Under the pieces are notes generated by a model that had not been told where the DNA came from, searched no databases, and saw only the letters and a list, made by a program, of their open reading frames with translations. A stretch of DNA of 41,787 nt from Nitrospirales bacterium (GTDB taxonomy: Bacteria; Nitrospirota; Nitrospiria; Nitrospirales; UBA8639): positions 1 through 41,787 of the forward strand of contig JAJDBP010000013.1 in assembly GCA_029261295.1 (NCBI GenBank), written 5' to 3'. Shown piece by piece: positions 1-8,374 of this stretch (position 1 is its first letter; each line of letters begins with the position of its first letter). The translations under genes and the position numbers were made by a program.

Positions 1-1
1 T

Positions 2-505
2 CAATTAGAACATATTGCCAAACTGATTAAAGTGCGAGATAGCAATATTAAGCGACAAATCTTTTTCTGTGCGACCGGAGGATTTGATACCCATTCCGAT
101 CAAGAACCAAAGCATTCCGGCCTCTTGGGGGGGGTCAGTGAAGCGATGGCCGCCTTTTACCAAGAAACCGTCGCGCAAGGTGTCGCGAACCAGGTCACCT
201 CGTTTACGCAATCTGATTTTAATCGAACCTTCCAGCCGAATCCGACGTTTGGTTCAGATCATGCGTGGGGAGGACACCATGTCGTGCTTGGAGGGAGTGT
301 CAACAGCGGCTTCTTTGGCGAATTTCCCAATTTAGAAGTCAATGGGCCGAGCTCAACCGATTCACGTGGACGTTGGATTCCCACCATTGGTATGGATCAA
401 TATGGGGCAACCTTAGCGACATGGTTTGGATTACCGGGCGCAGATCTCAATACGGTGTTTCCAAACCTAGGCAATTTCCCAACGGCCAATCTTGGTTTTG
501 TGTAA
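2..505 (+). CDS. DUF1501 family protein, C-terminal part (5' end outside window)
   Basis: The reading frame is already open at base 2 and runs to TAA at 503-505, so only the last 167 residues are present. The stretch QIFFCATGGFDTHSDQ and the ending with YGATLATWFGLP and FPNLGNF are typical of DUF1501 proteins, secreted sulfatase/phosphatase-fold proteins that usually carry a Tat signal at the missing N-terminus. In many bacteria a DUF1501 gene lies next to a DUF1800 gene; that neighbour would be to the left, outside the window. The biochemical role of the family is not established. The GTG at 32 is internal and is not the start. About 400 bases without a gene follow. Confidence 0.85.
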   Translation, partial: QLEHIAKLIKVRDSNIKRQIFFCATGGFDTHSDQEPKHSGLLGGVSEAMAAFYQETVAQGVANQVTSFTQSDFNRTFQPNPTFGSDHAWGGHHVVLGGSVNSGFFGEFPNLEVNGPSSTDSRGRWIPTIGMDQYGATLATWFGLPGADLNTVFPNLGNFPTANLGFV

Positions 506-908
506 AAACAAGTCTTCCTATTTTTCGGATGACCAACCGGGGTAATGCGCACCAGGTTGTTGTCAGGGTTGCGACAAACTGCCAGGCATTTCTGGATACC
601 CTCACTCATGTGGTGGATCGTTTTTCTAATGCTGTCATGCCTACCGTTTGGTGACCAATGATTGCCAAATGAAAAAAGGTAGATCCTAGAATGCTAAGCA
701 ACCTTAGGCAACTATCAAGGAAAAATACGGGTCAAGTCTATTGTTGTCTATTAATCTGGAGCCCTACTTTGCAAAGAAAAAGAATGTCGCGTAAATACTC
801 ATTCTAATTGTGTGAATTCCCCACTATTTTTTTCCGCCCAACCTGGGCTTCTAGCAATGCCTATTTAACGGTCCCGGTCTGTACCAGCTCTCCACTCTGC
901 CATTTTCC
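506..908. other. gene-free stretch between DUF1501 gene and exonuclease III
   Basis: About 400 bases between the two convergent genes. I see no convincing coding frame, tRNA or strong terminator hairpin. The short open frames crossing it lack similarity to anything I recognise. Confidence 0.5.
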
Positions 909-1667
909 CTATAGCTCTATTCCAACGGGACAATGGTCTGAGTCGTAGATTTCATTTAGGATAAAGGCGTTTTTAATCTTTGACATGAATTGCGCAGAAA
1001 TCAAAAAATAATCGATTCTCCAGCCAACATTTTTCTCTCTGGCATTCATCCTATAGCTCCACCACGAGTACTTCTCTTCTTCCGGATAAAAGTGTCTGAA
1101 AGAGTCGACGAATCCACTCTTGTGATACTTGTCCATTCCGTCAATTTCTTGCTGTGTGTACCCGGCTGTCGGGTTATAGTTGGCCTTGTCATTTTTTAGA
1201 TCGATTGGTTTGTGGGCGACATTCAGATCACCGCACCACAGCACAGGTTTCTTAGCTTCCAACCCTTTCAGATACGCCAACATATCGTGATCCCACTGTT
1301 GCCGATACGGTAGGCGTTTTAATTCGTTCTGGGAATTCGGTACATAGGTATTGACCAGGAAGTAGTCTTTGAACTCTGTCGTCAATACCCGTCCTTCTTG
1401 ATCGTGTTCTGGGATCCCGATTCCTTTGGTTACGCGAACCGGTTTCGTTTTTGCCAGAATAGCTGTCCCTGAATATCCATTTTTTATGGCGGAGTTCGTA
1501 TACATATGATAGCCGGAAATACCTTGTAATGCTTCCAATACCTGATCATCTTGGGCTTTGGTTTCTTGAAGACAGAGCACGTCAGGGTTCATGGCTTGAA
1601 GAGAGGCCGCAAATTCTTTTTTGATGGCGGCCCGAATTCCGTTCACGTTCCAAGATATCAGTTTCAT
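909..1667 (-). CDS. xth: exodeoxyribonuclease III (AP endonuclease)
   Basis: 252-residue exonuclease III of the EEP (endonuclease/exonuclease/phosphatase) fold. It cuts DNA at abasic sites and removes 3' blocking groups during base excision repair. Visible motifs in order: the N-terminal WNVNGIRA with metal-region Asn, LQETK with the metal-binding Glu35, NTYVPNSQ, WCGDLNVAH with the catalytic Asp/Asn pair, and the C-terminal SDHCPV with the catalytic His. I chose ATG 1667 because the family begins MKLISWN; the frame stays open 19 codons upstream to a weak start that adds nonsense residues. The full length matches the family. It stands alone, with repeat copy A beginning about 190 bases upstream of its start. 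Confidence 0.95.
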   Translation of the reverse strand: MKLISWNVNGIRAAIKKEFAASLQAMNPDVLCLQETKAQDDQVLEALQGISGYHMYTNSAIKNGYSGTAILAKTKPVRVTKGIGIPEHDQEGRVLTTEFKDYFLVNTYVPNSQNELKRLPYRQQWDHDMLAYLKGLEAKKPVLWCGDLNVAHKPIDLKNDKANYNPTAGYTQQEIDGMDKYHKSGFVDSFRHFYPEEEKYSWWSYRMNAREKNVGWRIDYFLISAQFMSKIKNAFILNEIYDSDHCPVGIEL

Positions 1668-1724
1668 ATTTTTTCTTATTCTCAAGAGAATGTTTATGTT
1701 GTTACTCGAATTCGACAAACACAA

Positions 1725-2923
1725 TCAACAGAGACGTCTTTACTAAGAGGTTTCTGAATTACGGGTTATGTCTGTTGTTGACGATTAACCTATCCGCCCA
1801 ATTGCTGGAAAAGAGGAAAGTTAGATAATAAGGCATCCTCTTTATAGAAATTTCTGACTTATTTTTCTCCTTCTCCCTTTCGCATACGTAGTTGTGATCA
1901 GGTGTAAATCTGGGTCATCAACGAGTCTCAAGCCATGCTATCCATCCCATTGAAAAAAGTACAGAATTATTGTTCCTGAATGTTTGTCGGTGGGGGACGG
2001 GCAGTAGAGCTGGGGCTTTGGCTCGCAGCCGAGGTCATTTTTTTTCGGCAAAAGGACCCAGAACCATGTTAGCTGTGCCATGACCTTTCGGGTTTGCTGC
2101 GCGGTTCACCGACATCGGAAGCGTTCAAACTCGCTCCGGTCACACACTGCTCGCCTTCTCTCCCCGGTGCCGGTTGCAAGGCATAGTCATGTCACAAGGC
2201 CAAGGAGACCTAAAGAAGGAAAATGACCGAACACAAAGGTATGGCTGTTCGTGACGACCCCAACGATAAGCGCTCGGTGAGAAACAGGATGCACAGATTT
2301 CCATGACATGGATTGCACCGAGGTAACCCAACTTGCTCTGCTCAAACGGTGCTTGGCCAATGGTTGGCTTCGATCCTGCATTTCGGCTGTACCCAAGGCG
2401 AGATTTGTAAAACTTAAAATCCATCTAGCCATATAAAGCTTTCTTTTCTCCCTGATGATAATGCCCCTTTTTGGAGCACTCCCGAACAATTCATGGAGGC
2501 AAAATTCCTCATACTGTACCCTGCTCATCCTCGTCTTCCGGCTCTACTATTGGAGTTACAGTCATATTCGCGTGTCCCACGAGTAGGCATTTCTTTTGCT
2601 CTAACATTAGACGGAGATGTCATTCTCTATTACTCGCATCATAAGAGTGTGATCTCTATGGGAGAGTGGCTGTGGGTATCTTACCCTAAAATTCTCCAAC
2701 CTTATTTAGAGTGCTTTTTTTTGTTCTGAATCAGTGGGACCAACAGGATGGTTGCGTTCCCCTCGAAACCAAAGAAGGGGATCATGGGAGTTTACCCACT
2801 ATATGAATATGGGGTCGTAGGCAGATATGTTGGTGGGGATGTTGGTATGACTGACACCTAGCGGCGACATTGTGTGTAGAAGAAAAACTCTTACTAAACA
2901 TGGAAGAGGAGGTTGTTTCTATC
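1725..2923. other. long gene-free stretch with decayed sequence
   Basis: About 1.2 kb between exonuclease III and PPK2. It holds one copy of a dispersed repeat (1853-1998). On the minus strand around 2030-2120 there is protein-like but stop-interrupted sequence (reading NRAANPKGHGTANMVLGPF). The longer open frames at 2140-2528 and 2493-2729 have no recognisable domain or convincing ribosome binding site, so I do not call them genes. The region looks like old, degraded mobile or repeat DNA. Confidence 0.5.
1853..1998 (+). repeat. dispersed repeat A, copy 1
   Basis: This stretch aligns along its whole length with 9788-9935 in the same orientation. Shared words include TCTGACTT at the left end, CATGCTATCCA in the middle and TACAGAATTATTGT near the right end. 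By eye about three quarters of positions agree over its last 110 bases. It lies about 190 bases upstream of the minus-strand exonuclease III start. Its nature is unknown. Confidence 0.75.
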
Positions 2924-3817
2924 ATGCCCGTTACGAAGAAACTGAAGGCCGTGCCCATTCCAAAAGTGTCTCAGCCGTTAACACAGGAAGATCTCACCAA
3001 ACTGTCGTCTAAGCAGGGACTCATTAAACTCCTCAAATCAAAAAATATTAATCCCAAGAGTGCTTTAGGAACGTTGCGCTATGAAGCAGAATTACGACAA
3101 CTGCAAATCGAATTAGTGAAGTTGCAACGAGATGTCCAACTTACAGGGCGACGGGTGGCCATTATCTTTGAAGGGCGTGATGCGGCAGGCAAAGGGGGCG
3201 CGATTCGACGATTTACCGAACATCTCAATCCACGCTCCATGCGAGTGGTTGCCCTCCCCAAACCTACTGAAGTGGAAAAAGGGCAATGGTATTTTCAGCG
3301 ATACGTGAAGAATCTTCCCAACCCTGGGGAGATCGCTTTCTTTGATCGGAGCTGGTACAACCGCGCGGTTGTCGAGCCTGTGATGAAATTTTGCAAAAAA
3401 TCTCAGTACGAAGTCTTCATGCAACAGGTTCCTGAATTTGAACATATGCTCTATGAAGATAACATTGAAATCATTAAATTTTGGTTCTCTATTTCGAAAG
3501 GCGAACAAGAACGCCGTTTTAAACGCCGCGTCACGAATCCTTTGAAACAGTGGAAAATCAGCCCGGTTGACGATGAAGCCCAAGCCCATTGGGATGTCTA
3601 CACGATGTATAAAGAAGAAATGTTTAGCAAGACACACACTTCCTACGCCCCTTGGGCCATTGTTAAAGCCAACAACAAAATGAAGGCCAGGCTGGAGGCC
3701 ATTCGCCATGTGCTGAGTGCCCTTCCATATGAAGGAAAGAGCGAAGCGAAAGTGAACCTTCATCCTGATCCTGGTATTGTGTTGCGATTTCATCGTAAGA
3801 GCAAAGTCGTAGATTAG
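2924..3817 (+). CDS. ppk2: polyphosphate kinase 2 (PPK2 family)
   Basis: 297-residue PPK2 family enzyme, which moves phosphate between polyphosphate and nucleotides, usually making GTP or ATP from NDP and polyP. The Walker A loop reads EGRDAAGKGG (about residues 83-92), followed by the Walker B-like FFDRSWYNR (about 139-147) and the Arg/Lys-rich lid EQERRFKRR. These are diagnostic for the single-domain PPK2 type. I chose ATG 2924 because GAGGAGG ends 11 bases before it; in-frame starts at 2870 (TTG) and 2900 (ATG) have poorer sites. The gene stands alone, with a Usp gene 318 bases downstream. Class (NDP or NMP preference) cannot be assigned from motifs alone. Confidence 0.93.
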   Translation: MPVTKKLKAVPIPKVSQPLTQEDLTKLSSKQGLIKLLKSKNINPKSALGTLRYEAELRQLQIELVKLQRDVQLTGRRVAIIFEGRDAAGKGGAIRRFTEHLNPRSMRVVALPKPTEVEKGQWYFQRYVKNLPNPGEIAFFDRSWYNRAVVEPVMKFCKKSQYEVFMQQVPEFEHMLYEDNIEIIKFWFSISKGEQERRFKRRVTNPLKQWKISPVDDEAQAHWDVYTMYKEEMFSKTHTSYAPWAIVKANNKMKARLEAIRHVLSALPYEGKSEAKVNLHPDPGIVLRFHRKSKVVD

Positions 3818-4135
3818 GGTTCCCGAATCGAAAGGTTAAATTGGGAGGGACGATTAATGACGATGTCGTCCCTAGGCGCATAGGAGTGGGGTTCATCTCA
3901 GGCAAATCGAGGAAACCTTTCATCTGGTCTTTCTCCGTGTCATTTTCAGTATTTTTCTGTAGGTCGTTCTTGTTCAATCCTCAATATTTTCCTGTCGAAT
4001 TACATCGAGAGGGCGATTTTTGGCTGCAATGATCGATTTATTTGCTCAGGGGGCATTTCAAAGAATGGTCACTGTCACATGGGAAATCCTAGTGAATACC
4101 CACTCCCCAAACTTTTGCGTGAGAGAGGTGAGATC
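3818..4135. other. intergenic stretch with an 8-bp inverted repeat
   Basis: Between the ppk2 stop and the Usp start. AGGGACGA at 3846-3853 pairs with TCGTCCCT at 3866-3873 across a 12-base loop. It sits 29 bases after the ppk2 stop, where a terminator could lie, but no T tract follows, so intrinsic termination is unproven. No gene is visible here. Confidence 0.35.
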
Positions 4136-5047
4136 ATGAAGGTTTTATGCGCTGTGGATGGGTCAAAATATTCTATGAAGGCCATCGAATCTTTGGGAGC
4201 TCTGTTTCATCAATCTCTTAGAGAAGTCATTCTCGTTCATGTGATGGATACCAGTCTTTTAGAATCAGGCCTCAAGAAAGAGGGAATCCCCAAAGGGAAG
4301 TCCAAAAAAATTCTCACAGCGTTAGAGGCCCACGGGAAAAAAATTCTTAAGGCTTCGGAAGCGTTCGCCACTCAGGCCCTTAATACAAAAGCAGGGAAGG
4401 TTGTAGTGAAAATCCGCTCTGTTTTGGCTAAAGGACATGCCGCCTATGCCATTGTTAAGGAAGCAGAAAAACGAAAGCCTCATCTCATGGTTCTGGGCTC
4501 GAGAGGATTTCATGACATTCAAGGCTATTTCATGGGGAGTGTGTCGCGAAAGGTGTTAGCTCATGCGCCCTGTCCAGTATTTATTGCGAAGGATGCACTT
4601 CACACACCAGTTTCTGTGGTTCTTGCCGTAGATGGTTCCACGGCCTCTACGCGTGCGGCGAACTACCTGAAATCATGGATCTCTCCTGATTTGGTCTCTG
4701 TTCATATTCTTTCGGTCGTTCCCAAAGCCTCCAGGGGGCTAGGCTCAAGCGCTCGTACAAAACCCTACACCAAAGCCTTAACTGAAGCCTTTCAAAAACA
4801 AGCCCAAGAAACCAACGCGCAAGTTCGAATGCTTTTATTGAAGAAGAAATTCGATGTGAGCTCGGAGGTGATCACAGGAAATCCTCGAGAGACTATTTTG
4901 GACTGTCTGGTCAACCATGAATCTGGTCTGGCGATATTGGGAGCAAAGGGCTTAACAGGTCCTGAACGTTTTCTAATGGGGAGTGTGTCGGAATGGGTAG
5001 CTGCGTATTCTGGCTGTTCGATTTTGGTCGTACGACCACAGAGTTAA
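4136..5047 (+). CDS. universal stress protein, two tandem UspA domains
   Basis: 303 residues made of two UspA domains in tandem, a nucleotide-binding fold used in stress responses in the cytoplasm. Domain 1 starts with MKVLCAVDGSKYS and ends with the ATP-loop pattern GSRGFHDIQG...GSVSRKV (about 121-140). Domain 2 starts near VVLAVDGSTAS and ends GAKGLTGPERFLMGSVSEW. Both retain the G-x2-G-x9-G-S pattern linked to ATP binding. ATG 4136 follows GAGAGAGGTGAG and fits the family N-terminus; the frame is open upstream but adds 19 unrelated residues. The nearest neighbours are ppk2 upstream and a K+ channel downstream. Such pairs often serve energy-stress survival, but no shared operon is evident. 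Confidence 0.93.
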   Translation: MKVLCAVDGSKYSMKAIESLGALFHQSLREVILVHVMDTSLLESGLKKEGIPKGKSKKILTALEAHGKKILKASEAFATQALNTKAGKVVVKIRSVLAKGHAAYAIVKEAEKRKPHLMVLGSRGFHDIQGYFMGSVSRKVLAHAPCPVFIAKDALHTPVSVVLAVDGSTASTRAANYLKSWISPDLVSVHILSVVPKASRGLGSSARTKPYTKALTEAFQKQAQETNAQVRMLLLKKKFDVSSEVITGNPRETILDCLVNHESGLAILGAKGLTGPERFLMGSVSEWVAAYSGCSILVVRPQS

Positions 5048-5458
5048 GTGGAAGATTTTGGAACCGTGGCTCTTCAATTGGTATTGTCAAATTAAACAGA
5101 TTTGGCCAGGCTGTTGCTGCTAACTATCTGTCCAAAAAGGTTTGAGGACATTGAGTTCTGCTTAAGATCTTTAAGCGAAAGGTGTTTTCACTCACAGGTC
5201 CGCTGACTGTTGATGAGTGCGGCTCAACTACCTTCTTCCCTCTTCAGACTCACCTCGCAGGAGATATCTCGCCGCCATGAGCTGCACGGAGCTGTTGTCC
5301 CACAAACCGCCGACCGGTATTATCCACTTGGATAAAATGGCTCTCACTCCATTCATGGAGCCAAAAAAAGCTGATCCCTGATAATACTGGATTAGCACCC
5401 AACGTATGATCTGTTTTTGCGCCCTATTGGCTTAATAATAAATTTTCCTTCCCAATGA
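5048..5458. other. gene-free stretch before the channel gene
   Basis: About 410 bases with no supported gene. A short palindrome (CTCCAT/ATGGAG inside GGCTC...GAGCC) lies near 5339-5362 and is followed on the plus strand by an A tract, not a T tract. It does not look like a terminator for the Usp gene. Confidence 0.4.
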
Positions 5459-6226
5459 TTGCCTACATACAGAGATTTCTTGCACAACCTCTATTATGGA
5501 ACAAGTACTAAATCGGTCTATTTCCGTTTTGGGCTTATTGCTTTCGATTTCATTACCATAAGTTTTTTTATTGTAACCTCAATGGTGGAGTTATCTTCTT
5601 GGATTATCACCATTGACGTTATTATTGCCATTGTCCTGAGTTTGGATTTTTTCGCCAGATTTTTCCTTGCCGGTAATCGCCTAAATTTTCTTATTCAGCC
5701 GATTTCCCTTTTAGACATTGTTGTCATTCTCGCACTTCTTGCCGCGGCATTCATTGAAAATCTTGGATTCTTACGGGTTTTTCGGTCCCTCAGATTATTG
5801 CGGTCTTATCATCTCTTAAGAGATCTCCGAAGTCAGTATAGGTTTTTTGCTCGAAATGAAGAGGTGATTCACAGCGTCATTAATCTCTTTGTGTTTATTT
5901 TTGTGGTTACCGCTCTGGTCTATGTGTTTCAGCATGAGGTTAATCCATTAATTGGCAGTTATACTGATGCGCTGTATTTTACTGTGACAACCTTAACGAC
6001 CACTGGCTTTGGGGATATTACCCTGACTGGGGACATCGGGCGACTATTAGCGGTGGTGATCATGGTGTTAGGTGTTGCGTTGTTTCTTCATCTCCTGCAG
6101 GCTGTGTTTAGGCCTGCCAAGGTAGAATATGGCTGCCCGGACTGTGGGCTTAAACGGCATGACCCCGATGCCGTGCATTGCAAACACTGCGGTAAAACCA
6201 TACATATTGAAACGGAAGGTTTGTAG
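5459..6226 (+). CDS. voltage-gated-type potassium channel with C-terminal zinc ribbon
   Basis: 255-residue inner-membrane ion channel of the six-TM ion_trans type. Hydrophobic segments span about 24-44, 49-71, 83-100, 138-157 and 196-214. An S4-like helix has Arg at 106, 109, 112 and 115, every third residue. The pore loop reads TLTTTGFGDI (179-188), a K+-channel filter with Phe in place of the usual Tyr in GYGD. The C-terminus adds a Cys4 zinc ribbon (C226, C229, C241, C244). A stop at 5456 forces the start to 5459 or later, and TTG 5459 is the earliest choice; no good ribosome site is seen, so the start is uncertain. An ATG at 5455 is out of frame. Confidence 0.85.
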   Translation: MPTYRDFLHNLYYGTSTKSVYFRFGLIAFDFITISFFIVTSMVELSSWIITIDVIIAIVLSLDFFARFFLAGNRLNFLIQPISLLDIVVILALLAAAFIENLGFLRVFRSLRLLRSYHLLRDLRSQYRFFARNEEVIHSVINLFVFIFVVTALVYVFQHEVNPLIGSYTDALYFTVTTLTTTGFGDITLTGDIGRLLAVVIMVLGVALFLHLLQAVFRPAKVEYGCPDCGLKRHDPDAVHCKHCGKTIHIETEGL

Positions 6227-6823
6227 TCATACCACGCCTACAAAAGTGGAAGGTCCTGTCTCACGCGACTCCACACGATTAACCCAATTAATGAAGTCCT
6301 TGGTGGGAACATTAATCTGCTACCGAGCCCTCGTTAGTTGATTCTCATGTGTTGTTGCCGGATTGTCTAAGCAAGTCCCCAAGCACGTGTTGTGCAATGG
6401 GGCCTTATTGCACAACCTTGACCTTCAAACGCTTTTCTTCTGCAAGCCTACTGACTGGGAATCAGCGCCTTTGACCTACAAGAATCTTTTCCTCACTCAA
6501 GGTTTTTCAAAATTTTGATGAGAAGGCCAAGGTTGCTGTCCATAAGTTGCGGAAGTTTCAGTGGGAAAGCATGCCCATCTTTTGGTTGTGAACTATCACC
6601 CACTATGAAGTAATGGGACATCCTCAACAGCGAAGGAATGAATGGGGCTAGAGTCAAAATCCTATTCCTTTGAGTAGAAGGACAGCCCGTTAAGAGTTTC
6701 CTCAAATGTATTTGTTCTCTCTCCTTTCAATCACAAACTTGACCTGTTTTTTGCAGTAGGAAACTCGCGACGTTCTTGACAGCAGGGTTCTCGAATGTTC
6801 GAGAGTCAGTTCAGAAGCTCGAG
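6227..6823. other. gene-free stretch between channel and Omp85 genes
   Basis: About 600 bases between two convergent genes. It contains the perfect hairpin at 6389-6416 and otherwise nothing I can support as coding. Confidence 0.5.
6389..6416. other. perfect 10-bp hairpin
   Basis: GTTGTGCAAT at 6389-6398 is followed by an 8-base loop and its exact reverse complement at 6407-6416. No T tract follows on either strand. It sits between convergent genes, so it could stop transcripts from either side with help or be a protein-binding palindrome. Confidence 0.5.
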
Positions 6824-8209
6824 TCAAAAGGGTAGGCCGAAGCCTGCAGAGAAATTGAAACCGTCCTCTGAGAACCCGAAATCCGCGCGAAAGATTGCGT
6901 GTCGCTCCATGGTGAAGCGTCCGCTAAACCCATAGCTGTGGCGCACGCGTTCCTGGAAGAGCTCGATTCCGTTCTCTGCGACACTCCCGACTTCGTAGAA
7001 GGCTGCCAGCCCAAGGCGCTCGATTCGAAGATGCCGCCAGATCGTGAATCCGCGAGGGAAGACCCAGACGCGATATTCCGTGGCCGCTTCCCAGGCTGCA
7101 TCGTCTCGCCATCGACCGGCGATATATCCGCGCAGTAACCGGTTGCCGCCGAGCGTCGGTCTGGCGAAGAACGGCAGGTCGCCGGAGCTAAGTTGGCTCT
7201 CCACGTGAAGGGCAATGGTGTCGGTCGGTGAGTGTTCTTCATCCTGGCTTCCTCCGTTATGAAAAAGTCCTGGGACGGGGATCAGCTGGTCGCCAAAGAG
7301 TCGATAGATGACACCCCGATTCCAATCTTTCTGGAGCAGCGCGGAATCGACTCTCACACCTAGGACTGTTCCCCGGTAGGGGTTGCGTTGGCTATCGCGG
7401 GTGTCCCAACGAATTCCGCTGCCTAACCAACCAAGACCATAGGGATCCGCCTCGGCGAAGAGCCGGGGAAACTGTTTGTTGGTTTGCCCTGCGTCCCCAA
7501 CTTCCCCTTTGCTGAGCCAGTGGTGTTCACCTCGGATACCGAGCTCAAGGACGACGTCTTCGAACGTTCCCTCGAGTGACTGTGAGATACCCAGGTCGAG
7601 AAAGGCGATTTGGTCAGTATAGCTTGTCTCTTCGCGTTCCTTGGTCGAAGGGCCGATCCCAAAGAAGCGGCGAGTCAGTGTTTTACGATATCCCCCGCTC
7701 ACCCCGACGAAGCTGCGTTCTTCCTGAAGCACACCACCCGTGGGGACTTCCAGATGCTTCAGCCAGCGTTGCCAACGGAACACATAATTCTGTTGGCCCT
7801 TGGTCGTGTAGGAGAGGAACACGCCCATGAATTCGCGACGACGTTGGGCTCGAAAATCGATGTCAGTGAATGCCATGCCTAATCCCGCACCGACATCGGA
7901 GTTGGCGAAGAAGATGGGAAATAAGAAGCTTGAGACTAGGAAGCGCTCAAAGAACCCGCCGGGTTTGATTCGGCCTTCGGGAATATATCGCCAGCGTTCG
8001 GGCTTTGCGACCATCGCTGCCTTGTCTATGCTGGGGATTCGGCCGTTATTTTCCATTCCGCGATAGGGGTCGTAAGTCGTTTTCTTCTCGTCTCTGCCCG
8101 AATCGGGATCGCTATTCTCGGCCATGACCGGAAGCGCGAAAAGGACGAGAAGTAGCATGAGCCAGAAAATGCAGTAGCAGACCCAACGGATTTGACGACA
8201 ATTCATCAT
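6824..8209 (-). CDS. Omp85/BamA-type outer-membrane barrel protein without POTRA domains
   Basis: 461-residue exported protein with an N-terminal hydrophobic signal (about 8-30, ending PVMAEN) and a long region of alternating beta strands. Near the C-terminus the run LGGNRLLRGY followed by AGRWRD matches the conserved Omp85 lid-lock segment (LGG..LRGY..GR.RD). The last residue is Phe, as in many barrels. The region between signal and barrel is only about 100 residues, with no visible POTRA repeats, so it is not BamA or TamA itself. Similar short proteins are annotated as D15/surface-antigen family. Its substrate is unknown. Base composition looks GC-richer than the flanking DNA. It stands alone, convergent with the channel gene. 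Confidence 0.78.
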   Translation of the reverse strand: MMNCRQIRWVCYCIFWLMLLLVLFALPVMAENSDPDSGRDEKKTTYDPYRGMENNGRIPSIDKAAMVAKPERWRYIPEGRIKPGGFFERFLVSSFLFPIFFANSDVGAGLGMAFTDIDFRAQRRREFMGVFLSYTTKGQQNYVFRWQRWLKHLEVPTGGVLQEERSFVGVSGGYRKTLTRRFFGIGPSTKEREETSYTDQIAFLDLGISQSLEGTFEDVVLELGIRGEHHWLSKGEVGDAGQTNKQFPRLFAEADPYGLGWLGSGIRWDTRDSQRNPYRGTVLGVRVDSALLQKDWNRGVIYRLFGDQLIPVPGLFHNGGSQDEEHSPTDTIALHVESQLSSGDLPFFARPTLGGNRLLRGYIAGRWRDDAAWEAATEYRVWVFPRGFTIWRHLRIERLGLAAFYEVGSVAENGIELFQERVRHSYGFSGRFTMERHAIFRADFGFSEDGFNFSAGFGLPF

Positions 8210-8325
8210 GCTATATGAGGAAAATGTTATGTGTCTGTCGTGACAATCGCCTTCGCAGACAAACGGCAGAGATCATTTTTTCCGATTAGGAATGGGTTGA
8301 GGTTAGATCAAGTGTTATTTGGAAT

Positions 8326-8374
8326 GGGCTCACGCCCTTCCCTGAGTAAGTTCACCTGAGCGGGAAACGAGCCC
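8326..8374. terminator. imperfect hairpin directly after helicase stop
   Basis: GGGCTC at 8326-8331 pairs with GAGCCC at 8369-8374, with a second paired block TTCCC/GGGAA inside. The structure abuts the helicase stop codon at 8375-8377 on the minus strand. A T tract is lacking, so it may stabilise the mRNA 3' end or terminate weakly. Confidence 0.4.

Noticed and set aside
2187-2528. Open frames at 2140-2528 and 2493-2729 as possible genes
   Set aside because: No ribosome site or domain; the area looks like decayed sequence.
3113-3793. 226-codon minus-strand open frame over PPK2
   Set aside because: Antisense to PPK2 motifs; translation has no domain features.
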